Of a stretch of 64,000 nt of DNA, positions 44,208 to 52,874 are shown piece by piece. The position numbers and the translations under genes were made by a program. Source of the DNA: Propionispora vibrioides (GTDB lineage: Bacteria > Bacillota > Negativicutes > Propionisporales > Propionisporaceae); contig NZ_FODY01000001.1 in assembly GCF_900110485.1 (NCBI RefSeq), forward strand, positions 248,001-312,000, in the 5' to 3' direction. Numbering within the stretch: position 1 is the first letter of the stretch; each line of letters opens with the position of its first letter. Under the pieces are notes generated by a model, which ran no database searches, had not been told where the DNA came from, and saw only the letters and a list, made by a program, of their open reading frames with translations.

Positions 44208-44227
44208 ATTCTCACCTCGATGACCCC

Positions 44228-44390
44228 AGTGTAGTGGCACATTCACATTTCGCTAAATTACTTGTCTACATTTCCATCTGCGTCGTTGTCGTCAATCGGC
44301 GTAGGAACCACTATGCCTCACTCCTCCGCCTTGCAGATGAAAATGTATCCTGCGTCCTTTAGTTGAAATGTGAACATGTCACTACACTAG
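44228..44390. repeat. Family C palindromic repeat, copy C3
   Basis: A 163-bp palindrome with well-conserved outer arms AGTGTAGTGGCACATTCACA and TGTGAACATGTCACTACACT. Inner blocks are CATCTGCGTCGTTGTCGTCA and CTCCGCCTTGCAGATG. The core GTCGTTGTCGTC is shared with C1, C4 and C5, while the central part differs. Confidence 0.72.
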
Positions 44391-44416
44391 TATGTCCTAA
44401 TATAATCGGTTATAAA

Positions 44417-44449
44417 TAAAAAAACAGACCTCTGCGTTAAGAAGTCTGT
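44417..44449 (-). terminator. Intrinsic terminator overlapping the end of sigF
   Basis: ACAGACTTCT and AGAGGTCTGT form a 10-bp stem (one G-U) followed by seven T residues. The stem includes the last codons and stop of sigF. Confidence 0.85.
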
Positions 44450-45171
44450 AAAAAATTTCTAATCAGCCGGAGCGCCTGCTTTTCAATTCGTGATACCTGC
44501 ACCTGGGACAAACCAATTAATGAAGCGATTTCTGCCTGGGTTCGGTCCTCAAAAAACCGCATTTCGATAACTCGCCGTTCTTTGACAGGCAGCCGGGACA
44601 GGACTTCTTTCAGCACAAGGTTATCGAAGAAAGAATTGTCCTGCTCACAATATTTGATTTGATCCAATAGAAGCACCTTATCGCCATCTTCCCGGAAAGC
44701 CGACTCATAAAGCGAAGCCGTCGGTTGAACGGCCTCCAAGGCCGCCACAATCTCCTGAGGCGCAATTTGCAAATCCTCGGCTACTTCGTGGATGGTCGGT
44801 TCCCGCCCCATTAATCCTTGCAGCTTCTCCTGGCTTTTATGAACCCGATAAGCCAGTTCCTTCAGCGGGCGACTGACCTTGATCGGATTGTCATCACGCA
44901 TAAACCGACGTATCTCGCCGATGATCATCGGTACTGCATAGGTGGAAAACTTCACACCAAACTTCGCATCAAATCGCTCGATAGCCTTCATCAAACCAAT
45001 CGAGCCGATTTGAAATAAGTCATCCCATTCGTATCCCCTGTTTACAAAACGATATACAATGCTTCGTACCAAATTCAAATTGTTTTCCAATATGCGGTCC
45101 TTTGCCGCCCGGTCTCCCTGCTGAGCCTGTTCGATTAATCTGAGCACTTCCTCGTCTGCAAGCATAGCCAC
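44437..45171 (-). CDS. sigF: Forespore sigma factor sigma-F (SpoIIAC)
   Basis: The 244-residue sigma-70 protein has region 2 motifs (ENNLNLVRSIVYRFVNRGYEWDDLFQIG), IGLMKAIERFD and the region 4 helix-turn-helix ASLIGLSQVQVSRIEKQALR. Its place directly after spoIIAB identifies it as sigma-F, the first compartment-specific forespore factor. SpoIIAB holds it inactive until septation. Confidence 0.97.
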   Translation of the reverse strand: MAMLADEEVLRLIEQAQQGDRAAKDRILENNLNLVRSIVYRFVNRGYEWDDLFQIGSIGLMKAIERFDAKFGVKFSTYAVPMIIGEIRRFMRDDNPIKVSRPLKELAYRVHKSQEKLQGLMGREPTIHEVAEDLQIAPQEIVAALEAVQPTASLYESAFREDGDKVLLLDQIKYCEQDNSFFDNLVLKEVLSRLPVKERRVIEMRFFEDRTQAEIASLIGLSQVQVSRIEKQALRLIRNFLQTS

Positions 45172-45176
45172 CCCAC

Positions 45177-45614
45177 CTAATGCGTTTTTCGGGGGCTAAA
45201 TTTTTTACACATTCTAACGGTGGTTCCCTGGCCCACTTCGGAACGGACCTCCAGCTCGTCCATAAACGACTCCATAAAAACAAACCCCAGGCCCATGCGC
45301 TCGGGATCGGAAGAATAGGAAGCCTGTCTGGCTAAAGCAATATCCTCTATTCCCTTACCGTAATCGATAACAATATATTCCAGCATCTCCTCATATAGCG
45401 TCATTGTGCATTCAATAATGCCCGCTTTAGGGTCATTGCCATAGCCATGAATAACGCTGTTGGAAACAGCCTCCGAGACAGCCACTTTTATTTCGTCAAT
45501 TTCACTGATTGGCAAATCGGCCTGTGCGGCGAAAGCGGCGGCAGCAATGCGGGCAATGCCCACGTTTTCACTGAGGCTTTGTAATTTCATTGTTAGCTGA
45601 TTTTTTATCTCCAT
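45177..45614 (-). CDS. spoIIAB: Anti-sigma-F factor and kinase SpoIIAB
   Basis: The 145-residue GHKL-type kinase shows the N-box SEAVSNSVIHGYG, the G1-box VIDYGKGI and the G2 part ERMGLGFVFMESFMD. It binds sigma-F and phosphorylates SpoIIAA. The ATG at 45614 follows GGGAGG by 5 bp; an upstream start adding 10 codons is less likely. Confidence 0.97.
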   Translation of the reverse strand: MEIKNQLTMKLQSLSENVGIARIAAAAFAAQADLPISEIDEIKVAVSEAVSNSVIHGYGNDPKAGIIECTMTLYEEMLEYIVIDYGKGIEDIALARQASYSSDPERMGLGFVFMESFMDELEVRSEVGQGTTVRMCKKFSPRKTH

Positions 45615-45624
45615 GACATCCTCC

Positions 45625-45960
45625 CTATAATTGTGCCAAGGCATCCGTTTGCGATGGATAAACTTCGATAATTTTTAGAAGTCCCGACAACTCCAGAATG
45701 TGCGCCACCTGGGGCTGAACGTGAACGGCCAATATCCTTCCGTCCAGAGCGCTTAAACGTTTGTACCGTCCGAGGATAACACCCAGGCCGGAACTGTCAA
45801 TGAAAGATACATCCTGCAAATCTAAAATCATGTTTTTGGCGCCGCAGGCATCCAGTGCCGTATCGATAGTCTCCCGGAATTTATCGGCGCCATGCATGTC
45901 CAGTTCACCTTCTATCTGAACAATTAACACCCCTTGTTTAAGTACGGTTGTAGTTTTCAA
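45625..45960 (-). CDS. spoIIAA: Anti-anti-sigma factor SpoIIAA
   Basis: The 111-residue STAS protein has the phosphorylatable serine in LQDVSFIDSSGLGVILGRYK. When unphosphorylated it displaces SpoIIAB from sigma-F. The start is TTG at 45960, with AAGGAGGAG at about 7 bp; the nearby ATG reads into an immediate stop, so TTG decides. Confidence 0.96.
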   Translation of the reverse strand: MKTTTVLKQGVLIVQIEGELDMHGADKFRETIDTALDACGAKNMILDLQDVSFIDSSGLGVILGRYKRLSALDGRILAVHVQPQVAHILELSGLLKIIEVYPSQTDALAQL

Positions 45961-45985
45961 TCCATCTCCTCCTTCCTTATTTTCC

Positions 45986-46011
45986 TTTCGCTAAAAAGGA
46001 AAATATTTCCT
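45986..46011 (-). promoter_or_regulatory. Sigma-H-like promoter of the spoIIA operon
   Basis: AGGAAAT, a good sigma-H -35, is followed after 14 bp by CGAAA, four of five to the -10 core. It lies between the dacF terminator and spoIIAA. Bacillus spoIIA uses sigma-H with Spo0A-P. Clear Spo0A boxes were not seen. Confidence 0.4.
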
Positions 46012-46021
46012 CCTTAAATAA

Positions 46022-46075
46022 CAAAAAAATTTTGAGGTTTCCGGTAAAAAATAATACCGTAACCTCAAAATTTTA
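46022..46075 (-). terminator. Intrinsic terminator after dacF
   Basis: AAAATTTTGAGGTT...AACCTCAAAATTTT is a long stem with a second inner CGGTA/TACCG stem and a T-run on the minus strand. It starts 3 bp after the dacF stop codon. Confidence 0.88.
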
Positions 46076-46078
46076 TGA

Positions 46079-47248
46079 TTAGCCTAAAGTGAACAAACCT
46101 GTCAGCATGTCCTGCAAAATCCGAATAAAACCGGCCTTTTCCACAGCTTGTTCCGCTACCAGATCCACTTTGCCAATTTCCTGCCCATCTTGAGTGACAA
46201 TCAACTCGCCGTACTTTTCTCCTTCTTTAACCGGAGCCATAATATCAGATTCTATGTTAACCTTTTTTTCGATATTGTTTTTCTTGTTTTTCGCCATCAG
46301 CAACGTTAAATCTTTAGCTGCTACCAATGGAACCTCTTTAGTCACGCCTTTCATTACTTTTGCCTGTTCAACAACCGTTCCCTGTGTAACAATCGGTGCT
46401 GCCGAAAAATTAGCAAAACCCCAGTCCAGCAGCTTCATGCTTTCCCGTAAATGAGAGCGCGGCTCGGGAGTGGCAAAAACAACCGATATCAGCCGCAAAC
46501 CGTCGCGTTTGGCTGTGCCGGCGAAACAATATTTGGCCTCTTCGGTCCAGCCTGTTTTTAGTCCGTCAGCGCCTTTATACCACCATAGTAATTTATTGGT
46601 ATTTACCAACCAGTTTTTCCCGCCCCGCAGCCAGTATTCTTTAATACCGCAAAATTCCAGATATAAGGGATGGGTAACCGCTTCTTTGGCAATGATTGCC
46701 GTATCATAAGCACTCATGTAATGCTCCGGCGCTGGCAGACCATTAACACTGTTAAAATGCGTGTCAGCCAGCCCCAGTTCGGCCGCCCGCCGATTCATAG
46801 CTTCCACACCGGCCTGCTCTGAACCATAAATATGCTCCATAACCGCCATCGCCGCATCATTAGCACTTACCACGGCAATTGCAATTAAGAGTTCCCGTAA
46901 ATTCATCTTTTCTCCGGGCTCCAGCCAAATTTGAGAGCCGCCCTGCTTATAGGCATTTTCGCTGATACTGACTTCATCAGTTAAGCTGGCCTTACCCTGT
47001 TCCACTGCTTCCACTGCCAGCAGCAACGTCATGATTTTGGTTACGCTGGCCGGTGGCAGCCTTTTATGAGAGTCTTTTTCAAACAGCACCGTGCCATTCG
47101 CGTCCATGAGTACGGCTGATTCCGCCGTAGTAGTCAGTTGAGTTGACTTTTCCTTGGTATTGGCGGCAAATACCGGTGCTAGACAAGTTAATAAAAGCAA
47201 AAGCGCGGTGAGTATTGCCGAAACCATTTTCCGCTGCCATCGATGCAT
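46079..47248 (-). CDS. dacF: D-alanyl-D-alanine carboxypeptidase DacF
   Basis: The 389-residue penicillin-binding protein has a signal peptide (ending PVFAANT), SVTK (PASVTKIMT), SAN (VVSANDAAM) and KTG (DGLKTGWTEEAKY), followed by the PBP5 C-terminal domain. It is directly upstream of spoIIAA, as in Bacillus. GGAG 8 bp before ATG 47248 fixes the start. DacF helps adjust cortex cross-linking. Confidence 0.94.
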   Translation of the reverse strand: MHRWQRKMVSAILTALLLLLTCLAPVFAANTKEKSTQLTTTAESAVLMDANGTVLFEKDSHKRLPPASVTKIMTLLLAVEAVEQGKASLTDEVSISENAYKQGGSQIWLEPGEKMNLRELLIAIAVVSANDAAMAVMEHIYGSEQAGVEAMNRRAAELGLADTHFNSVNGLPAPEHYMSAYDTAIIAKEAVTHPLYLEFCGIKEYWLRGGKNWLVNTNKLLWWYKGADGLKTGWTEEAKYCFAGTAKRDGLRLISVVFATPEPRSHLRESMKLLDWGFANFSAAPIVTQGTVVEQAKVMKGVTKEVPLVAAKDLTLLMAKNKKNNIEKKVNIESDIMAPVKEGEKYGELIVTQDGQEIGKVDLVAEQAVEKAGFIRILQDMLTGLFTLG

Positions 47249-47274
47249 GGTTATCACTCCTTTAACTTTTTTTT

Positions 47275-47303
47275 AGGTTGTCCACGATAAAAAGCCCTTA
47301 CAC
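47275..47303 (-). promoter_or_regulatory. Sigma-F-like promoter of dacF
   Basis: GTGTA, then 15 bp, then GGACAACCT matches four of five and seven of nine positions of the sigma-F consensus. Bacillus dacF is a sigma-F gene. The deoB side is closed by a terminator. Confidence 0.4.
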
Positions 47304-47310
47304 AGGAAAA

Positions 47311-47378
47311 TTTAGAAAGCCCCGGCAATTTGCCGAGGCTTGGGAACGACAAAAGAACCGGAAAATTCCGGTTCTTTT
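47311..47378 (-). terminator. Tandem hairpins after deoB
   Basis: The first hairpin on the minus strand is AAAAGAACCGG/CCGGTTCTTTT (47351-47378). The second is AGCC-CGGCAA/TTGCCG-GGCT (47312-47340) with a weak T tail. Together they separate deoB from dacF. Confidence 0.7.
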
Positions 47379-47400
47379 TAACTAATCAGTTTATTGTCTT

Positions 47401-48576
47401 TTATAAGCTTTTTAGGAAGCTCTGTCCATAAGGCAGCGACGGCAGGGAGAAATTTTCCGCAATGGTAGCCGCAATATCGGCAAAGGTATTTCTGATCCCC
47501 AGATCGGTCCCTGCGGCACCTGGATAATAAGCAATGAGCGGCACGTATTCACGGGTATGATCGGTACCGGTAGAGGTTGGATCACAACCATGATCGGCGG
47601 TAATCAGCAGCAAATCGTCGGCCTGCCACTGAGGTAAGAGCAGCGAAAGTTGAGCGTCAAACCGCTCCAGGGCTTTCGCATAACCGGTCGCATCATTGCG
47701 GTGTCCATACACACTGTCAAAATCAACGAGATTGGCAAAAATCAGACCCGGTTGCCCCGGTTGGCTGAGTAGATTGGCAAGATGACTCATCCCCTCGTCG
47801 TTTGATTTGGACTTTAAGGACTGAGTCAGGCCCCGTTGGGCAAAAATATCGCCAATTTTTCCAATACCAATTACTTGCTGTCCGGCATCCTTCAACCGAT
47901 CCAACACAGTGACTGCCCCAGGTTCCAGGCTGTAATCATGACGATTGGCGGTACGGCTGAACGCACCGGGTTCACCGATAAACGGCCGGGCGATAATCCT
48001 GCCTACCGCGTGTTCACCGACGCAAACCTTGTCCCTGGCAATCTGGCAAAATTCATACAACTTGGATAAAGGGATAATATCTTCATGAGCGGCAATTTGA
48101 AACACGCTATCGGCCGAAGTATAGACAATCGGGTGGCCTGTCGCCATGTGCTGCGCTCCCAGCTCGTCCAGAATGACCGTACCGGAAGCCGGCTTATTGC
48201 CCAGCACACTGCCGCAGCCGGTGTAAGTGACAAACCGCTCGATAACCTCCGCCGGAAAGCCCTCCGGATAAACAGGAAACGGTGTAAATACCGGGCAGCC
48301 GGCCATTTCCCAGTGACCGCTGGTTGTGTCCTTAGCTTTGGACAACTCGGCCATTTTACCAAATCCGGCTAACGGCTTAGCTACCGGCTCAACCCCCTGA
48401 ATAGACGCGATACGGCCAAGGCCCAGTTTTTCCAGAACAGGCAGAAAAAGCCCGCCCTGCGAGCGGGCAATATTGGCAAGGGTGTTCACGCTGGAGCTGT
48501 CGCCATATTCAGTTGCATCCGGCGAAGCGCCAATGCCGACACTATCCAGTACAACGATAATAATTCGTCTAAACAT
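47401..48576 (-). CDS. deoB: Phosphopentomutase
   Basis: DeoB interconverts (deoxy)ribose 1- and 5-phosphate. The 391-residue alkaline-phosphatase-fold enzyme starts FRRIIIVVLDSVGIGASPDA and has AKDTTSGHWEMAG with the phosphoryl-acceptor Thr, and the metal-site blocks VDFDSVYGHRND and LLITADHGCDPTS. The xerD-deoB-dacF order echoes Bacillus (ripX, drm, punA, dacF), but punA is missing here. Confidence 0.97.
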   Translation of the reverse strand: MFRRIIIVVLDSVGIGASPDATEYGDSSSVNTLANIARSQGGLFLPVLEKLGLGRIASIQGVEPVAKPLAGFGKMAELSKAKDTTSGHWEMAGCPVFTPFPVYPEGFPAEVIERFVTYTGCGSVLGNKPASGTVILDELGAQHMATGHPIVYTSADSVFQIAAHEDIIPLSKLYEFCQIARDKVCVGEHAVGRIIARPFIGEPGAFSRTANRHDYSLEPGAVTVLDRLKDAGQQVIGIGKIGDIFAQRGLTQSLKSKSNDEGMSHLANLLSQPGQPGLIFANLVDFDSVYGHRNDATGYAKALERFDAQLSLLLPQWQADDLLLITADHGCDPTSTGTDHTREYVPLIAYYPGAAGTDLGIRNTFADIAATIAENFSLPSLPYGQSFLKSL

Positions 48577-48613
48577 GTCCTGTGCTCCCCTTTATTTGTT
48601 TTCTTATTATGTA

Positions 48614-49501
48614 TTATGCACGGGGATGGGCCTTATCATATACTTCCTTTAGCCGATTTTTGGTCACATGGGTATAAATCTGGGTCGTCGAAATATCCGC
48701 ATGTCCCAGCATTTCCTGGACAGAACGCAGGTCGGCGCCATTTTCCAGCAAATGCGTGGCGAAGGAATGTCGTAGTGTATGGGGCGTAATCTGTTTGGTG
48801 ATGTTGGCCTCCTGGGCATATTTCTTGATGATTTTCCAAAAGCCCTGACGGGTGAGGCGATTGCCGTGATGATTGACGAAGAGGGACGGTTCCTCATAGG
48901 TGCGTACCAGCTTAGGACGCCCTTTCGACATATAATCCTGAACGCACTTGGAAGCAATCGAACCAAGCGGTACAATCCGTTCCTTCGAGCCTTTACCATA
49001 GCATTTTATATATCCCATATCGAGATTGACATCGGAAATATTGAGCGAAATCAGCTCCGATACCCGTATTCCCGTAGCATATAAGAGTTCCAGCATAGCT
49101 TTATCTCTTAAACCGGCCGGTAAAAAACTGTTAGGTTGTTTGAGCAGTTCTTCCACTTCGCCAACCGTTAAAATTTTCGGCAGCTTTTTCTCCAGCTTAG
49201 GCGATTCCAAATGAGCAGCCGGATCTTTCTCCAAATAATGTTCTCTGACCAGATACTGATAAAAAGACTTTATTGCAGCCAAATTGCGGGAAATAGTAGA
49301 TACGGCTCTCCCCTTGGTTTGAAGATTAGTTAAATAAGCTAGAATGGTGTTACGGTTTGAATCTTTCAAAAACTCCATTTTACTATTTTCCAAATATTCC
49401 TGGAACTGGCGCAAATCACGTCCGTAGGACTCTAACGTGTTTTGCGCCAGGCCCCGTTCCACTGCCAAATAAGTAATAAACTCATTAACAAAGCCTTCCA
49501 T
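48614..49501 (-). CDS. xerD: Tyrosine recombinase XerD
   Basis: XerD/RipX resolves chromosome dimers at dif. The 295-residue protein has an N-terminal SAM-like domain (FVNEFITYLAVERGLAQNTLESY). The catalytic residues are Arg in ATGIRVSELISL, Lys in KGSKERIVPLG, HTLRHSFATHLLENG, His in GHADISTTQIY and Tyr in YTHVTK. The ATG at 49501 is preceded by GGGTGG. Context next to deoB supports XerD rather than a mobile-element integrase. Confidence 0.95.
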   Translation of the reverse strand: MEGFVNEFITYLAVERGLAQNTLESYGRDLRQFQEYLENSKMEFLKDSNRNTILAYLTNLQTKGRAVSTISRNLAAIKSFYQYLVREHYLEKDPAAHLESPKLEKKLPKILTVGEVEELLKQPNSFLPAGLRDKAMLELLYATGIRVSELISLNISDVNLDMGYIKCYGKGSKERIVPLGSIASKCVQDYMSKGRPKLVRTYEEPSLFVNHHGNRLTRQGFWKIIKKYAQEANITKQITPHTLRHSFATHLLENGADLRSVQEMLGHADISTTQIYTHVTKNRLKEVYDKAHPRA

Positions 49502-49665
49502 TTTTACCACCCTTTTTTTCAGGTTTTCCGGTCATGAAGTTAGCTGCACTCAATCGAACATAATTCATTATGTTATTCAACATAATCCTGGTTTTTCCTT
49601 TGTTTCCCTGTAAAATTAATGCATATTTACGATAATTTTGTAGTTTATCTGTCGATTCGGGAAAT

Positions 49666-49872
49666 TCAGCTGCTATTTACACTGTCACTACATACTCTTA
49701 GCGGCTTCTCCAGCAACTGCTGACGATGCAAGTCCCGGTTTTCTGTCCCGGCAGTCCAGACCATGCTGATAATCTGTAAGAGCACAAACACAAGGACAAG
49801 CAGGAAAATTGTGCTCCGCAAAAGGATTCTTATCTTATGTAGTATTCCCGCCCTGCTGATAATAATTGTCAT
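49666..49872 (-). CDS. Small membrane protein, positional equivalent of YqzK (DUF4227)
   Basis: The 68-residue protein has a basic N-terminus, one membrane helix (STIFLLVLVFVLLQIISMVW) and a short external tail. The ATG at 49872 follows GGGAGGG. In Bacillus a similar small protein, YqzK, sits between spoIIM/fur and xerD, the same place as here. The match rests on position and shape, not on sequence identity. Confidence 0.6.
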   Translation of the reverse strand: MTIIISRAGILHKIRILLRSTIFLLVLVFVLLQIISMVWTAGTENRDLHRQQLLEKPLRVCSDSVNSS

Positions 49873-49897
49873 AATGCCCTCCCATTTCCGCAAACTT

Positions 49898-50062
49898 AGA
49901 ACCTGTATTCAGTCATGGAAATGCTGGAGCGGCGAGTGATTTTTTCGTCAGACGAGGCAAATTTTCGTGGGCATAATGGGGTTATGTCAAGAAAATTTAA
50001 CATAGTATGGCGGAAAAATCGCCGCCGATACAGCGTTTTTTTAATGGCTGAATACAGGTTCT
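49898..50062. repeat. Family B palindromic repeat, copy B2
   Basis: A 165-bp palindrome with near-perfect arms AGAACCTGTATTCAG and CTGAATACAGGTTCT. Inner blocks are GGCGAGTGATTTTTTCGTCA, TCAAGAAAATTTAACATAGTA and GGCGGAAAAATCGCCGCCG. Its terminal sequence differs from B1 and B3 but the internal blocks agree. Confidence 0.82.
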
Positions 50063-50141
50063 TAACTTAATACTATAATTATTCGTTTGAAATGGGGATT
50101 ATTCACAGAAATAGCAGACAGTCTACCGGGCACTGCGGATT

Positions 50142-50777
50142 TTACCCGTTCAAAAACATATTGACAATCATCTTCATAAATACAGGTGAAATATATACTT
50201 CCACCAGGGCGGCCAGCAGCATAACGATGACCATGATCAGGCAAAGACAGGAATACGCAAAGGAAGCATACAGCAAATTGCTGTTGCCATTTCCCTTGCG
50301 CTTTAAAAGCATCAGGGAAAAGTTCGTAGCCGCTACACTGGTAATGAAAACGGCGGGAATAACCAGAAAATTATGCGGCAAAACAGCAGCCAAAGCAAAG
50401 AGCAAACCCTTCACAATATATTCATTCACCAAAAATCCCACAGTAAAACCAATAATAAAACCCCGGGTAAATAAGATGAACAAAACGAAAGGAATGCCAA
50501 CAATGGTAAAGCCCAGCAACCACATCAGCCCAATGACTTTCGCGTTGTGAAACATGACAGTCCCCAACAGTCCTGCCACATCTCCCTGTCCGCTTCCCAG
50601 ACCGTTAAAAAAAATTTGCAAATATCCGGCCAGCTCCGCCTTTTGATCGGCGGGCAAAATTTTAACCGATAGGGCTCCCAGGACCACCCCAATGAGAAAA
50701 ATAAGAATGGTAAAGAAGTAGGCAACGGCATTGGCTCTTACATGCTGAATTAAATTTTGACGTACATATCCCCACAT
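50142..50777 (-). CDS. spoIIM: Stage II sporulation protein M
   Basis: The 211-residue polytopic protein has five hydrophobic segments and the DUF95 pattern: FFTILIFLIGVVLGALSVKIL, MFHNAKVIGLMWLLGFTIVGIPF and LPHNFLVIPAVFITS. SpoIIM anchors the SpoIID/SpoIIP hydrolases at the septum for engulfment. spoIID is present at 1724-3079. Confidence 0.94.
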   Translation of the reverse strand: MWGYVRQNLIQHVRANAVAYFFTILIFLIGVVLGALSVKILPADQKAELAGYLQIFFNGLGSGQGDVAGLLGTVMFHNAKVIGLMWLLGFTIVGIPFVLFILFTRGFIIGFTVGFLVNEYIVKGLLFALAAVLPHNFLVIPAVFITSVAATNFSLMLLKRKGNGNSNLLYASFAYSCLCLIMVIVMLLAALVEVYISPVFMKMIVNMFLNG

Positions 50778-50843
50778 AGATTTTCCTCCCTGTCCATACC
50801 TGCTAAAATGTATGCCCGTCAGACAGGGATTATACCTATGCCT

Positions 50844-52034
50844 TCATTCTATGTTTAGTTTTCCATAAATGCCGCCGGCGCCTTCCGTGATGCTGACAGA
50901 GCCACTGCGGATTCTGGCAATTTGTCCGGCAATCGCCTTTCCAGCCACCTTTTCCAGTTCAAGCAGAGAAACCTGATGCAGGATGTTCATTTCTGTCCCG
51001 AACGAAGTGAGCAGTTTGCTGAACGATTTAGTACCCAGGCCCGGAATAAATTCCAAAGGAATCTGATAGAAATAAGGTGGTCGATACGCCGGATGCCTGG
51101 GACTTTCCCAGTCGGCGAGGATTTCGATCCGCTCCCGGACCCCGCGAACCACCTTCTTGCTGCCACAATGGGAGCAAACCGGTTCCGGGCCACCGACTAG
51201 CTCGATACCGCTTTGCCCGCAGGCATTGCACAAATTACGGTGGTACTTTCCCAGCCGGGGATCAAGGCCATAATTGGCGAGAATGCGGTTACTGCCGGTT
51301 CGCGCCAAAGCCGCCCGGAATTGACTAAAGTCGGCCCTTTCCAGCAAAAAAGCGGTATACTCTCTGGCTATTTTTTGCGGCGAATGGGCGTCTGAATTGG
51401 TTACAAAGGAAAACCCGGCTAACTCGGCCAACCGATCAGCCATATCACTGTCGGCACTCAAGCCCAGCTCAATGGCACTAAGCTTGGCCAACTCCCGGTC
51501 GGACACCAGATATGACAACCGCTCACTACAAGCGCCGTAGAGGCTCTTAAACGGCGTAAACACATGAGCTGGAATAATGACAGCTTCAAAGGAAGCCGCA
51601 AGCTGTACCAGCTTCTGAAACGGCATATGAGCATTTTGGGTGCTCAGCTCCACATTCTTTATATGACGCGACATATAACGCGAAAAATCCCGCATCGTAT
51701 CAAGATCAGGCAAATATACCAGGGTATGGGCCGGCCGGCCGTCAGCCTCCGCCGTTTCGATCTCAGCCCCCAGCAACAGCAGCGTCTCCTGTTCATACAG
51801 ATAACCGCCGCCTCCCGCCTGTCGCAGCAGGCCTTGTTCCACCAGCCGCGTTACATCAGCCATTACCAGCGGCGACAGGGCATCGATAATGCCCACCATT
51901 TGGAGTCCTTTGCGTTTGGTAGCCTCTACCAGGATATTTTCCACCGTCAAATGGCGTGAGGAAGGAATCTTTATCCACTTGCCGCCAGCCGTCTGCCCGA
52001 CATGAATATGTAAATCCGCAAAAAACTGCTTCAT
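50844..52034 (-). CDS. Endonuclease Q-type PHP-domain protein
   Basis: The 396-residue protein starts FFADLHIHVG, the first metal motif of a PHP phosphoesterase domain. It has VIIPAHVFTPFKSLYG and FVTNSDAHSPQKIARE, then a zinc ribbon (CNACG...CSHCG) and a helix-hairpin-helix (FIPGLGTKSFSKLL). This order matches EndoQ, a nuclease that nicks DNA 5' to deaminated bases. The activity is inferred from family; the nudF neighbour fits a housekeeping DNA/nucleotide role. Confidence 0.88.
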   Translation of the reverse strand: MKQFFADLHIHVGQTAGGKWIKIPSSRHLTVENILVEATKRKGLQMVGIIDALSPLVMADVTRLVEQGLLRQAGGGGYLYEQETLLLLGAEIETAEADGRPAHTLVYLPDLDTMRDFSRYMSRHIKNVELSTQNAHMPFQKLVQLAASFEAVIIPAHVFTPFKSLYGACSERLSYLVSDRELAKLSAIELGLSADSDMADRLAELAGFSFVTNSDAHSPQKIAREYTAFLLERADFSQFRAALARTGSNRILANYGLDPRLGKYHRNLCNACGQSGIELVGGPEPVCSHCGSKKVVRGVRERIEILADWESPRHPAYRPPYFYQIPLEFIPGLGTKSFSKLLTSFGTEMNILHQVSLLELEKVAGKAIAGQIARIRSGSVSITEGAGGIYGKLNIE

Positions 52035-52039
52035 CGCAG

Positions 52040-52567
52040 CTATAGGTCGGCCAGCAACAGGCCAATAATGGTCTTGGCATCCTGAATCACGCCGGTGATA
52101 ACCATCTCCTTCAATTGTTTCCTGCTGTAGGTTTCCACGTTGATAAATTCGTCCTCATCGGTATGCTGCTCGGTCATAACCAGGTTCGTGGCCAGATAAA
52201 TGTGAATCACTTCATTGCTAAAGCCGGGCGTAGTGTAAATGGCTGTCAACTTCCGAATATGCCCCGATACATAGCCGGTTTCCTCCGCCAGCTCCCGTAC
52301 CACACAAGTCTCCGGGGCTTCTCCCGGATCGAGTTTTCCAGCGGGAATCTCCAGCATGGTATCGCCAACCGGATACCGGTATTGCCGGACCATGACAATA
52401 TCACCGTTATCCAGCACCGGAACCACCGCAACCGCCCCCGGATGCTTGACGATTTCCCGGAAAGACTCCTTGCCATTGGGCAGCAGCACTCTATCTGAAT
52501 ATACCTTTAACAAACGACCGTCATAGACAAACTTCGAGTCTAAAAACTTCTCATCCAATGTCCCCAC
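52040..52567 (-). CDS. nudF: ADP-ribose pyrophosphatase, Nudix family
   Basis: The 175-residue protein has a full Nudix box, from GKLDPGE to RELAEETG, and family flanks (FVYDGRLLKVYSDRVLLPNG, VVPVLDNGDIVMVRQYRY). The GTG at 52567 has AGGAGG at 7 bp. A longer frame starting at 52600 would enter repeat B3 and lacks a ribosome site. A nudF-spoIIM neighbourhood is also found in Bacillus. Confidence 0.94.
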   Translation of the reverse strand: MGTLDEKFLDSKFVYDGRLLKVYSDRVLLPNGKESFREIVKHPGAVAVVPVLDNGDIVMVRQYRYPVGDTMLEIPAGKLDPGEAPETCVVRELAEETGYVSGHIRKLTAIYTTPGFSNEVIHIYLATNLVMTEQHTDEDEFINVETYSRKQLKEMVITGVIQDAKTIIGLLLADL

Positions 52568-52586
52568 GTATTTTCCTCCTAGACTA

Positions 52587-52746
52587 GGGCGTGTTTTCAA
52601 CTAATGAAATGTTCCATGACGGGTGATTTTTGCGCCATACGAGGTAACCTTTTTGCAGGAAAGTGGCCCCTATTTCAAAAAATGTTAACGAAAGATGGAC
52701 GAAAAGAACCGTCAGGGAATGTTTCGGATAGTTTGAAAACACGCCC
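52587..52746. repeat. Family B palindromic repeat, copy B3
   Basis: A 160-bp palindrome with arms GGGCGTGTTTTCAA and TTGAAAACACGCCC. Inner blocks are CCATGACGGGTGATTTTTGC, CCCTATTTCAAAAAATGTTAA and GAACCGTCAGGG. It is closest to B1. Confidence 0.85.
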
Positions 52747-52799
52747 TCTATACTTTACGGAATAAATTCCTTACCAAAAGCAAATATCCTGCCAAAAGC

Positions 52800-52825
52800 T
52801 AAAAAGACTTGGCTTGTGCCAAGTC
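52800..52825 (-). terminator. Intrinsic terminator after sigE
   Basis: GACTTGGC/GCCAAGTC stem followed on the minus strand by TTTTTAG. It lies about 50 bp after the sigE stop. Confidence 0.85.
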
Positions 52826-52874
52826 CCACAAAAGATAAAGAGCAAACAATGCCACTTTATTTAGTATACCACCA

